This document shows positions 52,861 through 60,858 of a stretch of 64,000 nt of DNA, one piece after another; positions within the stretch are counted from its first letter, which is position 1; every line of letters begins with the position of its first letter. Under the pieces are notes generated by a model. It searched no databases. It saw nothing but the letters and a program-made list of their open reading frames with translations, and had not been told where the DNA came from. The position numbers and the translations under genes are program-made. The DNA is from WRMS01 sp038562165. Lineage in GTDB: Bacteria; Bacillota; Peptococcia; DRI-13; UBA5745. The DNA is taken from the NCBI GenBank assembly GCA_038562165.1, contig JBCFAO010000018.1, positions 1 to 64,000 on the forward strand, read 5' to 3'.

Positions 52861-53655
52861 TTATGAAAGAACCAGCTTGTCCTCGGCTTCGTCGGAGCCG
52901 CTGGCCCGGCTGAAGAGCTCCAGGAGCTTTTCAACGGTGAGCTTTTCCTTCTCCTCCCCGGAGACATCCACGACGATCTGCCCTTCATAAAGCATAATCA
53001 AACGGTTGCCGTGCATAATAGCGTCCTTCATGTTGTGGGTGATCATCAAGGTGGTGAGCTTATCCCGGTTAACGATGAGATCCGTGGTGTCCAGCACCTT
53101 GGCCGCCGTTTTGGGATCAAGGGCTGCCGTATGCTCGTCCAGCAGCAGGAGCCGGGGCTTTTTTATGGTGGCCATCAGCAAGGTCAAAGCCTGCCGCTGA
53201 CCTCCGGAAAGCAAGCCCACCTTAGTGGTCAGCCGGTCCTCCAGGCCAAGGCCCAAAGAGGCCAGCAACTGACGGTATTGCCCCCGTTCTTTCTGGGAAA
53301 TGCCCCAGCGCAGGCTGCGCTTTTGCCCCCGGCGCAGGGCCAGGGCCAAATTTTCTTCAATGCCCATACTGGCGGCGGTACCCATCATGGGGTCCTGAAA
53401 AACCCGGCCGATAAAAGCGGCCCGCTTATATTCCGGCAAACGGGTTACATCGTCGCCGCCAATAAGGATACGCCCGCCGTCTACGGGAAAAACGCCTGCT
53501 ACGGCATTGAGCATAGTAGATTTACCGGCGCCGTTGCCGCCGATAACCGTGACGAATTCTCCGTCTTTCAGGACAAGGGAAAGGCCTTTTAAAGCGATTT
53601 TTTCGTTAACCGTATTATGATTAAAGGTTTTGCTGATGTTTTGTATTTCAAGCAT
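52861..53655 (-). CDS. ABC transporter ATP-binding protein (TrpZ-like)
   Basis: The product is about 264 aa from ATG 53655 (AAGGAGG 8 bases upstream). It has Walker A GGNGAGKST near 42, signature LSGGQRQALT near 150 and Walker B LLLLDEHTAALD near 171. The EHTAALDPKTA segment is typical of the ATPase partnered with TrpX/TrpY-type importers. The start overlaps the permease stop by 8 bp. Confidence 0.92.
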   Translation of the reverse strand: MLEIQNISKTFNHNTVNEKIALKGLSLVLKDGEFVTVIGGNGAGKSTMLNAVAGVFPVDGGRILIGGDDVTRLPEYKRAAFIGRVFQDPMMGTAASMGIEENLALALRRGQKRSLRWGISQKERGQYRQLLASLGLGLEDRLTTKVGLLSGGQRQALTLLMATIKKPRLLLLDEHTAALDPKTAAKVLDTTDLIVNRDKLTTLMITHNMKDAIMHGNRLIMLYEGQIVVDVSGEEKEKLTVEKLLELFSRASGSDEAEDKLVLS

Positions 53656-54595
53656 CGCGGCGGCCTCCTTTCCTGGCGAAAGGCGCGGCCAGGGATTTCT
53701 TCCAATGGGGCACGGCAAGGAAGACTGCCACAATCAAGGCGGAAAGCAGCTTCAGGTTGTTGGGATCCAGCTTCAGCCAAAGAACGGCTTGAATAACTAC
53801 GTAATATATGATTGCGCCTATAGCAATGCCAAGGAGACGCAGGGAAAAATTCCTGAAGATCTTGGCAAAGACCACCTCGCCGATAATGACGGCGGCCAAA
53901 CCGATAACGATAGCCCCCCGGCCCATGTTGATGTCGGCAAAGCCCTGATATTGAGCCAGCAAGCCGCCGGAAAGGGCTACTAAACCATTGGAAAGCATCA
54001 GCCCCAGAACCTTGTTGAAGTCTGTGTTAATGCCCTGGGCCCGGGCCATATGCAGGTTTGTCCCCGTTGCCCGGATAGAGCAGCCCAGCTCGGTACCGAA
54101 AAACCAGTAAAGCAGCCCCACGATAACCAGCACAAAAAGCCCGGTTACCAAAATAGGCGACCAATAAAAAGGCCGGGTACCTTTTAATACCTCTTGCAGA
54201 TAGCGCAGGGATACCAAAAGGTCATAGTTGTTGACGTTAATCGCTTGATTGGGCTTGCCCATAATGTTTAGGTTCACCGACCAAAGGCCTAGCTGGGTCA
54301 AGATTCCTGCCAGGATAGCCGAAATGCCGCAAAAGGTTTGAAAAAGGCCGGTAGCCAGGCCGGTGAGCATCCCTGCCAAAAATGCACAAAGAAGCGACAA
54401 GCCCACGTTATAGCCGCTTAAAAGCATGACAACGCAAACAGCGCCCCCTGTACAAAAAGAGCCGTCCACCGTAAGGTCGGCAATATTTAAGATACGGTAA
54501 GTGATATAGACGCCAATGGCCATGATCCCCCAGATAAGGCCCTGGGCCACAGCACCCGGGAGCTGGCTAAAGAGCTCCAGTGGATTAAGTGACAA
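53648..54595 (-). CDS. ABC transporter permease (TrpY-like, branched-chain amino-acid type)
   Basis: The product is 315 aa from a TTG start at 54595, about 9 bases after GGGGG. Around nine helices. The segment ITYRILNIADLTVDGSFCTGGAV is the conserved N-terminal part of the family and GCSIRATGTNLHMARAQGIN the coupling loop. It imports an amino acid (tryptophan or tyrosine in characterised relatives) or another small ligand with its lipoprotein and ATPase partners. Confidence 0.92.
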   Translation of the reverse strand: MSLNPLELFSQLPGAVAQGLIWGIMAIGVYITYRILNIADLTVDGSFCTGGAVCVVMLLSGYNVGLSLLCAFLAGMLTGLATGLFQTFCGISAILAGILTQLGLWSVNLNIMGKPNQAINVNNYDLLVSLRYLQEVLKGTRPFYWSPILVTGLFVLVIVGLLYWFFGTELGCSIRATGTNLHMARAQGINTDFNKVLGLMLSNGLVALSGGLLAQYQGFADINMGRGAIVIGLAAVIIGEVVFAKIFRNFSLRLLGIAIGAIIYYVVIQAVLWLKLDPNNLKLLSALIVAVFLAVPHWKKSLAAPFARKGGRRDA

Positions 54596-54686
54596 GCGCT
54601 CATCCCCCTAAATTAGATTGGTATAAATATAACAGAAGTGGCAGAAAAAATCTAGTTCTGCCACTTCCGCTATTTTTCTTATGGAA

Positions 54687-55697
54687 TTATTCGGTTATGG
54701 CGGTGTAGCCCTCCGGCGGAGTAATGTTCAGGTCTGCAGCGATTTCTGCGTTATACATCTTCGTAAAGTTAGGCGCATATTCAATGGGCATAGCGGAAAT
54801 ATCCTCCTGGCCCGTCAAGACCCGGTAAGCCATTTCACCGGTGGCATAACCAAGATCATAGTAATCGATGGAAAGTGCGGCGACACCGGCGCCGGCGCAG
54901 ATGCCTTTTTCACCTGCGATGATAGGCACGCCTGCAGGACGGCTGATGCTGTCGATGATGCCTGTGTTGGAGGCTACGGTGTTGTCTGTGGGCAGATAAA
55001 TAACGTCGCTGCTTGCTACTGCGGTAGTGGTAACCGCCGCCAGATCATTGGAATCGGAGAAGGAATAGAAAGTGGCGGTATAGCCCATTTCTTCCAGGAA
55101 GTTTTTCACCGTTTCCACCTGATAGAGGGAATTAGGTTCTCCCGAGCAGTAAAGCAGACCTACGTTCTTGGCGTCGGGGAAAAATTCCTTAATCATGGCA
55201 GCCTGCTGATCCAGGGGAGCCAGGTCTGAGGTGCCCGATACGTTGCCGCCTACGGTGCCGTTAAAGTCTTTGATATCCAGTGCAACGCTGTATTCCGTAA
55301 CGGAGGTGCCCAGAATGGGGATATCGGCAGTGGCCGCAGCAGCCGCCTGTAAGGCAGGAGTAGCGTTAGCCATAATCAGATCCACATTGGCGGAAACAAA
55401 GCTGTTGGCAATGGTGGCACAAGTAGCCGGATCACCTTGGGCATTTTGTTCGTTAAAAACAACTTTATCCCCCAGCTTCTCGGTCAGAGCGTCCCGGAAG
55501 CCCTGGGTGGCGGCGTCTAATGCGTCATGCTGAATCAACTGGGAAATACCTACGGTATAGGTTTTTTCCTCACTGGGCTGGGATCCTGCCGGCTCAGTAG
55601 GGTTAGTGGGATTAGCAGCGCCGCCGCCGCAGGCGGTCAGAGAAAAGAGCAAGGCCAGACTGGCGGCCATAGCGATCAATTGGCGAGACTTCTTCAT
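54687..55697 (-). CDS. ABC transporter substrate-binding lipoprotein (TrpX-like)
   Basis: The product is about 336 aa from ATG 55697. The lipoprotein signal ends LTAC with a GGG spacer. The mature ABC_sub_bind domain starts YTVGISQLIQHDALDAATQGF and contains LIMANATPALQAAAAAT and VIYLPTDNTVASN. It is the first gene of the ABC operon. No T-box or other riboswitch was seen upstream, unlike many trpX loci. The 5' leader contains a short duplicated TTTACAGGAAA. Confidence 0.92.
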   Translation of the reverse strand: MKKSRQLIAMAASLALLFSLTACGGGAANPTNPTEPAGSQPSEEKTYTVGISQLIQHDALDAATQGFRDALTEKLGDKVVFNEQNAQGDPATCATIANSFVSANVDLIMANATPALQAAAAATADIPILGTSVTEYSVALDIKDFNGTVGGNVSGTSDLAPLDQQAAMIKEFFPDAKNVGLLYCSGEPNSLYQVETVKNFLEEMGYTATFYSFSDSNDLAAVTTTAVASSDVIYLPTDNTVASNTGIIDSISRPAGVPIIAGEKGICAGAGVAALSIDYYDLGYATGEMAYRVLTGQEDISAMPIEYAPNFTKMYNAEIAADLNITPPEGYTAITE

Positions 55698-55775
55698 TTT
55701 TCGGCTTCCTTTCCTGTAAAAAATAAATTTCCTGTAAAAAAAAGGGTGTTTTATCACCTTAAATCAATGGGATTA

Positions 55776-55803
55776 ATTATAATCGTATCTGTATAAAAGT
55801 CAA
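55776..55803 (-). promoter_or_regulatory. Promoter of the TrpXYZ-like operon
   Basis: TTGACT (55798-55803), 16 bp, TATAAT (55776-55781) on the minus strand. A second TTGACT begins 5 bp further upstream. Confidence 0.75.
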
Positions 55804-55903
55804 GTCAAAATATCTGCCATTGCGGCATCTCTTCCCATATCTCGACATGGTTAAATGAGTCTCTGCTGCGATGGGGCCCCATTGGAGGAAGGTGCCTCTG
55901 CAG

Positions 55904-55939
55904 CAGAGAAAAACAGTCCCAAAGGACTGCTTTTCTCTG
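55904..55939 (-). terminator. Terminator after the Phd/RelE pair
   Basis: Stem CAGAGAAAAnCAGTCC/GGACTGnTTTTCTCTG with a short loop. On the minus strand its 3' arm carries TTTTTCTCT. A second GCTGC/GCAGC pairing surrounds sequence next to it (55861-55908). Confidence 0.75.
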
Positions 55940-55955
55940 TATTGTTACTGCTTGT

Positions 55956-56270
55956 TTAGACTTCCTCTGAAACATTACGTCTGCTGTAAACAATTCTGCG
56001 AACTTCCATAACTTCGCCTATTACCACATAAAAAACGGTATAATTTCCGACATAAATACGGTAGTATGGGTATTGGCGTTCTTTTGCGGAATGGTATTGC
56101 TCAAATGCTTCCGCGCAAGAAAGCCGTTCTCGAATTGCTTGCTGTACATCGTCCACAAGCGCTTCCGCTGCGGTTGGATTCTTAAGCCGTCCCGTAATAT
56201 AGTCCACGATGTCGTTCAAATCCTTCTCAAATAGAGGAAGAAACCGCAGTTTATAATCCTTTTTGTTCAT
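55956..56270 (-). CDS. RelE/ParE-family toxin
   Basis: The 104-aa protein has the RelE/ParE fold, with KLRFLPLFEKDLNDIVDYI at the start, RLKNPTAAEALVDDV, and PYYRIYVGNYTVFYVV then EVRRIVYSRRN at the end. Such toxins cleave mRNA on the ribosome or poison gyrase. The gene overlaps the antitoxin gene by 20 bp, the usual arrangement. Confidence 0.9.
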   Translation of the reverse strand: MNKKDYKLRFLPLFEKDLNDIVDYITGRLKNPTAAEALVDDVQQAIRERLSCAEAFEQYHSAKERQYPYYRIYVGNYTVFYVVIGEVMEVRRIVYSRRNVSEEV

Positions 56271-56520
56271 GGATGCGTCTCCTCACCCTGCTGAAAACTT
56301 CATCTTCCTTATAACGGATGCTATCTCCTGCTGCGGCTTTATCCGCCTCGTCCAGCTTCAATTCGATTTCATTTGTCAGCGCGGCGTATTGTTCCAGACT
56401 GAGTACAACCATAGAGCCATATCCGTTTTTGGTCAGATAGACAGGTTGGCCTTTTTTTACCGTGTCCTCAATTTCCGTAAACTTATTCCTTAAATCCGAA
56501 ACAGGCCGAATGGTGATCAT
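56251..56520 (-). CDS. Phd/YefM-family antitoxin
   Basis: The product is about 89 aa from ATG 56520 (GGAGG 9 bases upstream). The N-terminal DNA-binding part reads MITIRPVSDLRNKFTEIEDTVKKG, followed by PVYLTKNGYGSMVVLSLEQY, both typical of Phd/YefM. The charged C terminus would wrap the toxin. It probably represses its own promoter at 56565-56593. Confidence 0.92.
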   Translation of the reverse strand: MITIRPVSDLRNKFTEIEDTVKKGQPVYLTKNGYGSMVVLSLEQYAALTNEIELKLDEADKAAAGDSIRYKEDEVFSRVRRRIHEQKGL

Positions 56521-56564
56521 TTTGCACAACCTCCTTCCATTGAAATTAAAAGTACCTTGGCGCT

Positions 56565-56593
56565 ATTTTATCATAATTACGCCATTTTGCCAA
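56565..56593 (-). promoter_or_regulatory. Promoter of the Phd/RelE operon
   Basis: TTGGCA (56588-56593), 17 bp, TAAAAT (56565-56570). An inverted TGGCG/CGCCA sequence around the -10 could be the autoregulatory site. Confidence 0.7.
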
Positions 56594-56771
56594 TGGATTT
56601 TCGTGAAGTTCAAAAGATCATAATTCTTTGCTTAATATCTAAATTCCCCGCAAAATTAAACCATACATCAAGAAAAGCCGCCAATGATCAGATTTGTCAT
56701 GCCAAGGTTGACTCGGAATTCGCTTTTGTCCGGTCTGCAGGCTTTGTCCTCTGGTGGTGCGGACGTTTTCT

Positions 56772-57006
56772 GTGCAAAAATGCAGGTTTGTATCCAGTAA
56801 GGGCGCCAGTTGAGCAAAAATGCAGGTTTGTAGACACCCCTTAGAGTTATGGCAGCTCAAAAAATAAGTAGAAATGTATGCCTTGGATGTATTTAGTACC
56901 CTGGCAGAAATGAATTCACTACCAAACTGTAAAAAATGTTTAAGCTTTCAAACATTCCTGCTGATAAGGGTCTCTAGACGAAGACAAACTTGCAATTTTG
57001 CACAGA
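56772..57006. repeat. Dispersed 41-bp-period repeat, island C
   Basis: Two forward units (GCAAAAATGCAGGTTTGT at 56774 and 56814, 40 bp apart) face one reverse unit (ACAAACTTGCAATTTTGCAC at 56984). The surrounding gap 56594-57084 holds no supported gene. Confidence 0.75.
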
Positions 57007-57084
57007 GGGGGGACCTCAATAAGCCAACCACCCCCTGCCGGTGGGGGCATGCCCATTTCTTTCCATTAGGTTAATAGACAATCA

Positions 57085-57132
57085 TAAAAAAAGTTAGCAA
57101 AAGAGAGCCTGCCTCTAGAAGGGAAGCTCTCT
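57085..57132 (-). terminator. Terminator after glpX
   Basis: Stem AGAGAGC/GCTCTCT with a 17-base loop on the minus strand, followed by TTTTGC and then a run of seven T. Confidence 0.75.
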
Positions 57133-57175
57133 ATTATTTAAATTAAATCCTGATATTCTCTTGGGAATCAGTACC

Positions 57176-58195
57176 TTAATTGCCGCAGCCGCAACCGCTC
57201 AAGGGCTCCAGAACCTTCTTCAACCGCTCCGGCTTCCGGTCCAGGCGGTGCTGGGTTTCCAGGAAGCGGATAGTGCCGGTCTCTCCCCGCATGACCAGCG
57301 TGTGCGTGGTGGCAAAATCACCATAGAAGCGGACGCCTTTCAGCAGCTCGCCGTCGGTAACGCCGCTGGCGGAGAAAATCACGTCGTCGGTCTTCACCAG
57401 GTCATCTAAGGTCAAAAGCCGCTCTGCATTGCCGCCCAGCATCTGGCTGGCCCGGTAACGCTCCTCGTCATTTTCCGGCCATAAACGGCCCATAAACTCG
57501 CCGCCCAAAGAGCGCAAAGCCGCAGCAGCCAAAACCCCTTCCGGAGCGCCGCCGATGCCTACCATCATATCGATACCGCTGCCTTCGATACCGGTAGCCA
57601 CTGCCGGTGAAACATCGCCGTCGGTGATCAGCTTAATCCTGGCGCCGCTGGCCCGCAGCTCATCGATAATCCTTTGGTGCCGGGGCCGGTCCAAAACCAC
57701 CACCGTCACATCCCAAGGTTCTTTATCCAAAGCGGCCGCCACTGCCTTGACATTTTCCGTAACAGACCAGTCCAAATGTATCTTGCCTTTACATTTGGGG
57801 CCGGCGGCAATCTTATCCATATACATATCGGGGGCGTGAAGCAGACAGCCTTTAGGCGCTATGGCCAAAGTTGCAATGGCTCCCGTCATGCCTTTGGCTA
57901 CCAGATTAGTGCCTTCCAAGGGATCTACGGCAATATCCACCTCAAAACCGCAGCCCATGCCTACCTTCTCGCCAATATACAGCATAGGGGCTTCGTCCAT
58001 CTCGCCTTCCCCGATGACTACCGTGCCGTTGACGCTAACGGAGTCAAACATGGCCCGCATAGCCTCCACTGCGGCGCCGTCGGCGGCGTTTTTATCTCCT
58101 TTGCCCCACCAGCGGGCGGCAGCCAGGGCCGCTACTTCCGTAACCCGGGCCATCTCCAGGGAAAGCTCCCTGCCCATTGATTCATGATGAACCAT
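57176..58195 (-). CDS. glpX: Fructose-1,6-bisphosphatase, class II (GlpX)
   Basis: The 339-aa protein has the GlpX motifs VIGEGEMDEAPMLYIGEKVG near 60 and VDPLEGTNLVAKG near 92, the metal-binding lithium-sensitive phosphatase signature. GIGGAPEGVLAAAALR and the C-terminal core are intact. It hydrolyses fructose-1,6-bisphosphate for gluconeogenesis. It is 44 bp downstream of fba, so aldolase and bisphosphatase are probably made together. Confidence 0.96.
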   Translation of the reverse strand: MVHHESMGRELSLEMARVTEVAALAAARWWGKGDKNAADGAAVEAMRAMFDSVSVNGTVVIGEGEMDEAPMLYIGEKVGMGCGFEVDIAVDPLEGTNLVAKGMTGAIATLAIAPKGCLLHAPDMYMDKIAAGPKCKGKIHLDWSVTENVKAVAAALDKEPWDVTVVVLDRPRHQRIIDELRASGARIKLITDGDVSPAVATGIEGSGIDMMVGIGGAPEGVLAAAALRSLGGEFMGRLWPENDEERYRASQMLGGNAERLLTLDDLVKTDDVIFSASGVTDGELLKGVRFYGDFATTHTLVMRGETGTIRFLETQHRLDRKPERLKKVLEPLSGCGCGN

Positions 58196-58239
58196 AGCTA
58201 ATCCTTCCTTTCAAGGGAAATCCATTATGCCGGCTGCCC

Positions 58240-59094
58240 TTAAGCTTTGCCGTTTGAGCCAAAAATTTGAATTTTTTCCCGGATTACCTCCACCATAGCC
58301 TGGCGGGCAGGCTTCAGGAGCTTGCGGGGATCGATTTCCCCCGGTTGTTTTGCCATCTCATCCCGGAGGGTATTGCAGAAGGCTTCCCGAATATTCGTAT
58401 CGATATTAATTTTGCGGACGCCCAGGGAAATAGCGGTCCTCAGATCATCGGCAGGCACGCCGGAGGAACCGTGGAGAACGATGGGTACGGAAACCAAGCC
58501 TCTGATTTTCTCCAGACGGGCAAAATCCAGCTTGGGAGGCAGCTTGTAAGGGCCATGGGCGGTGCCGATGGCTACGGCCAGAGAATCCACACCGGTCTGC
58601 TCCACAAAGAGCTTGGCTTCCTGCGGGTCGGTCATCATAGCATCCCGTTCACTGACATTGATATGGTCTTCAATACCTCCCAGCTTGCCCAGTTCGGCTT
58701 CTGTAGAAACCCGGGCGGCTCTGGCGATTTCCACAACTTTTTTTGTCATGGCCACATTTTCTTCAAAAGGCTTAGCGGAGCCGTCATACATCACACTGGT
58801 AAAACCGCCGGTAATGCACTGAATGACCTGCTCCATATCGGTACCGTGGTCCAGATGCAAAGCAATGGGAATGGAGGCGTTTTTTGCCGCTGCGTTGCAC
58901 AGAGCCACTACGTAATCCAACCCGGCATACTTAATGGCTCCCTGACTGGCTTGAATGATCACCGGTGATTTTTCCTTTTCTGCCGCTTCCACAATGGCCT
59001 GGACAATCTCCATGTTGTTGCAGTTGAAGGCTCCTACGCCGTAGCCGCCTTTTTCTGCTGCGTCTAAAAGGGTTTTTACTGTGACTAATGCCAT
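58240..59094 (-). CDS. fba: Fructose-bisphosphate aldolase, class II
   Basis: The 284-aa protein has zinc ligands in LHLDHG near 82 and in AHGPYK and LHGSSG, with the NIDT phosphate motif near 230. It starts MALVTVKTLLDAAEKGGYGVGAFN, after AAGGAGG. It cleaves or forms fructose-1,6-bisphosphate. It is transcribed from the promoter at 59149-59177 with glpX. Confidence 0.97.
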   Translation of the reverse strand: MALVTVKTLLDAAEKGGYGVGAFNCNNMEIVQAIVEAAEKEKSPVIIQASQGAIKYAGLDYVVALCNAAAKNASIPIALHLDHGTDMEQVIQCITGGFTSVMYDGSAKPFEENVAMTKKVVEIARAARVSTEAELGKLGGIEDHINVSERDAMMTDPQEAKLFVEQTGVDSLAVAIGTAHGPYKLPPKLDFARLEKIRGLVSVPIVLHGSSGVPADDLRTAISLGVRKINIDTNIREAFCNTLRDEMAKQPGEIDPRKLLKPARQAMVEVIREKIQIFGSNGKA

Positions 59095-59148
59095 TTTAAC
59101 CTGCCTCCTTTATATCAATTGATCCGCTCAGGGCGGGGTACGTTTATG

Positions 59149-59177
59149 GTAATAACGCCTCAGTAGAAAAGTTTCGA
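59149..59177 (-). promoter_or_regulatory. Promoter of fba-glpX with GAGGCGT block
   Basis: TCGAAA (59172-59177), 17 bp, TATTAC (59149-59154). GAGGCGT is directly upstream of the -10. The stretch from -35 to -10 closely resembles 7573-7601 and 7699-7727. Confidence 0.7.
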
Positions 59178-59200
59178 TTGCAGAAATTTTTCTTACCTGT

Positions 59201-60820
59201 TTATTTTTGCCGGTCTAAGGCCGCGCCGATGAAATCCCTGAATAAAGGATGGGCCCGGTTAGGCCGGGACTTGAACTCCGGCTGGAAAGAGCAAGCCACA
59301 AACCAGGGATGGTCAGGCAATTCTACGACCTCCACAAATTCGCCGTCGGAGGAGAGTCCCGCAAGGGCAAGACCGCCCTCAATAAAGGTCTGCCGATAAG
59401 CGTTGTTCATCTCCAGGCGGTGGCGGTGCCGCTCCCTGATCTCCTCACTGCCGTAAGCGGCGGCGGCTTTGGAGCCCCTTTTCAAGATACAGCCATAGCT
59501 GCCGATACGCAGGGTACCGTTTTTGCCGAAGCTGGAAGGATCGGACTTGTCATCTTTGCGGGCATAATGGACCACTTTATCCCGGCTTTCGGGATGGGCT
59601 TCTTCCGAGCCGGCGTCCATGGACAATACATGGCGGCCATATTCCACCAAAGCTAGCTGCATACCTAAACTTATGCCGAAGTAAGGGATTTTATTTTCCC
59701 TGGCATACTGAATAGCTAATATCTTACCCTCGATGCCCCGGGTACCGAAACCGCTGGGCACCAGTATGCCGTCGTAGCCTTCCAAAATCTCCTTGGCTTT
59801 TTCTTTGCTGGTAATATTGCCGGAGAAAATCAGGGAATGCTGGACTTCCGCCTCATGATGAATACCGGCGTGGCGCAAAGCTTCGCAAACGCTGAGGTAG
59901 GAGTCAGGCAGCTCCGTATATTTGCCTACTATGGCAATTTTGACTTTGTGCTTAGGATTTTTTGCGCGGCGTACCATGGCTTCCCATTCGTCCATCATGG
60001 CAGGACCGCATTCCAGGCGGAAATAATCCACTACGATATCGTCCAGACCCTCGGAACGCAAAAGCAGCGGTATCTCGTCCAGATTGTCCACATCGGGAGT
60101 CTGAATCACCGCTTCTTTGTCGATATCGCAGAATAAGGCAATCTTAGCCTCCGTATCCTTTGATAAAGGCCGCTCGGAACGGCAAACGATGGCGTTGGGC
60201 TGGATGCCGATACTCCGCAGTTCCTTGACGCTGTGCTGAGTGGGCTTAGTCTTGGCCTCGGAGGAAGCGGAAAGATAAGGCACCAGCGTCACATGGATAT
60301 ACATAATATTTTCACTGCCCATATCCCGTTTCATCTGGCGAATGGCTTCAATAATCGGCAGGGACTCAATATCGCCTACCGTACCTCCTATTTCTGTGAT
60401 CACCACATCGGGATAGAGCCTGTCCGCCACTGTCCGGATAGAGTTTTTAATCTCATTGGTAATGTGAGGAATAACCTGAACGGTTCCTCCCAGGTATTTG
60501 CCTTCCCGCTCATTGCGGATGACCCGGTCATAGACAGAGCCCATGGTAGTGCTGCAGCAGCCCGGCAATGTGCTGTCGGTGAAGCGCTCATAGTGGCCCA
60601 AGTCCAGGTCCGTCTCAGCGCCGTCATCAGTGACGAAAACCTCGCCGTGCTGAGTAGGACTCATATTGGTAGGATCTACATTGATGTAAGGATCAAACTT
60701 CTGATTGACCACCTTCAGTCCCCGGTTTTTCAATAAGCGCCCTAAGGAGGCCGCGGTAATTCCTTTCCCCAATGAGGAAACTACTCCTCCGGTGATGAAT
60801 ACGTATTTTGTCGATGACAT
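59201..60820 (-). CDS. pyrG: CTP synthase with an apparently inactive glutaminase domain
   Basis: The 539-aa protein is full length. The synthetase half has the P-loop ITGGVVSSLGKG near 9, DDGAETDLDLGHYERF near 71 and TEIGGTVGDIES near 140. The glutaminase half is altered. The nucleophile motif GICLGMQ reads GISLGMQ (codon AGT, near residue 385). The PGGFG oxyanion loop reads PSGFG. The catalytic FHPE reads FQPE (codon CAG, near 517). The family GTMSPYQ reads TNMSPTQ. It should be able to make CTP from UTP, ATP and free ammonia, but probably not from glutamine. It lies 38 bp downstream of argS. Confidence 0.93.
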   Translation of the reverse strand: MSSTKYVFITGGVVSSLGKGITAASLGRLLKNRGLKVVNQKFDPYINVDPTNMSPTQHGEVFVTDDGAETDLDLGHYERFTDSTLPGCCSTTMGSVYDRVIRNEREGKYLGGTVQVIPHITNEIKNSIRTVADRLYPDVVITEIGGTVGDIESLPIIEAIRQMKRDMGSENIMYIHVTLVPYLSASSEAKTKPTQHSVKELRSIGIQPNAIVCRSERPLSKDTEAKIALFCDIDKEAVIQTPDVDNLDEIPLLLRSEGLDDIVVDYFRLECGPAMMDEWEAMVRRAKNPKHKVKIAIVGKYTELPDSYLSVCEALRHAGIHHEAEVQHSLIFSGNITSKEKAKEILEGYDGILVPSGFGTRGIEGKILAIQYARENKIPYFGISLGMQLALVEYGRHVLSMDAGSEEAHPESRDKVVHYARKDDKSDPSSFGKNGTLRIGSYGCILKRGSKAAAAYGSEEIRERHRHRLEMNNAYRQTFIEGGLALAGLSSDGEFVEVVELPDHPWFVACSFQPEFKSRPNRAHPLFRDFIGAALDRQK

Positions 60821-60858
60821 TACCTTTTCCCTCCAAAATATATTAAAAATATATTATA

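Noticed and set aside
55698..55955. T-box or tryptophan riboswitch before the TrpX-like operon
   Set aside because: No GGGTGGnACCGCG-type T-box sequence is present. The leader from the promoter to the start is only about 75 nt.
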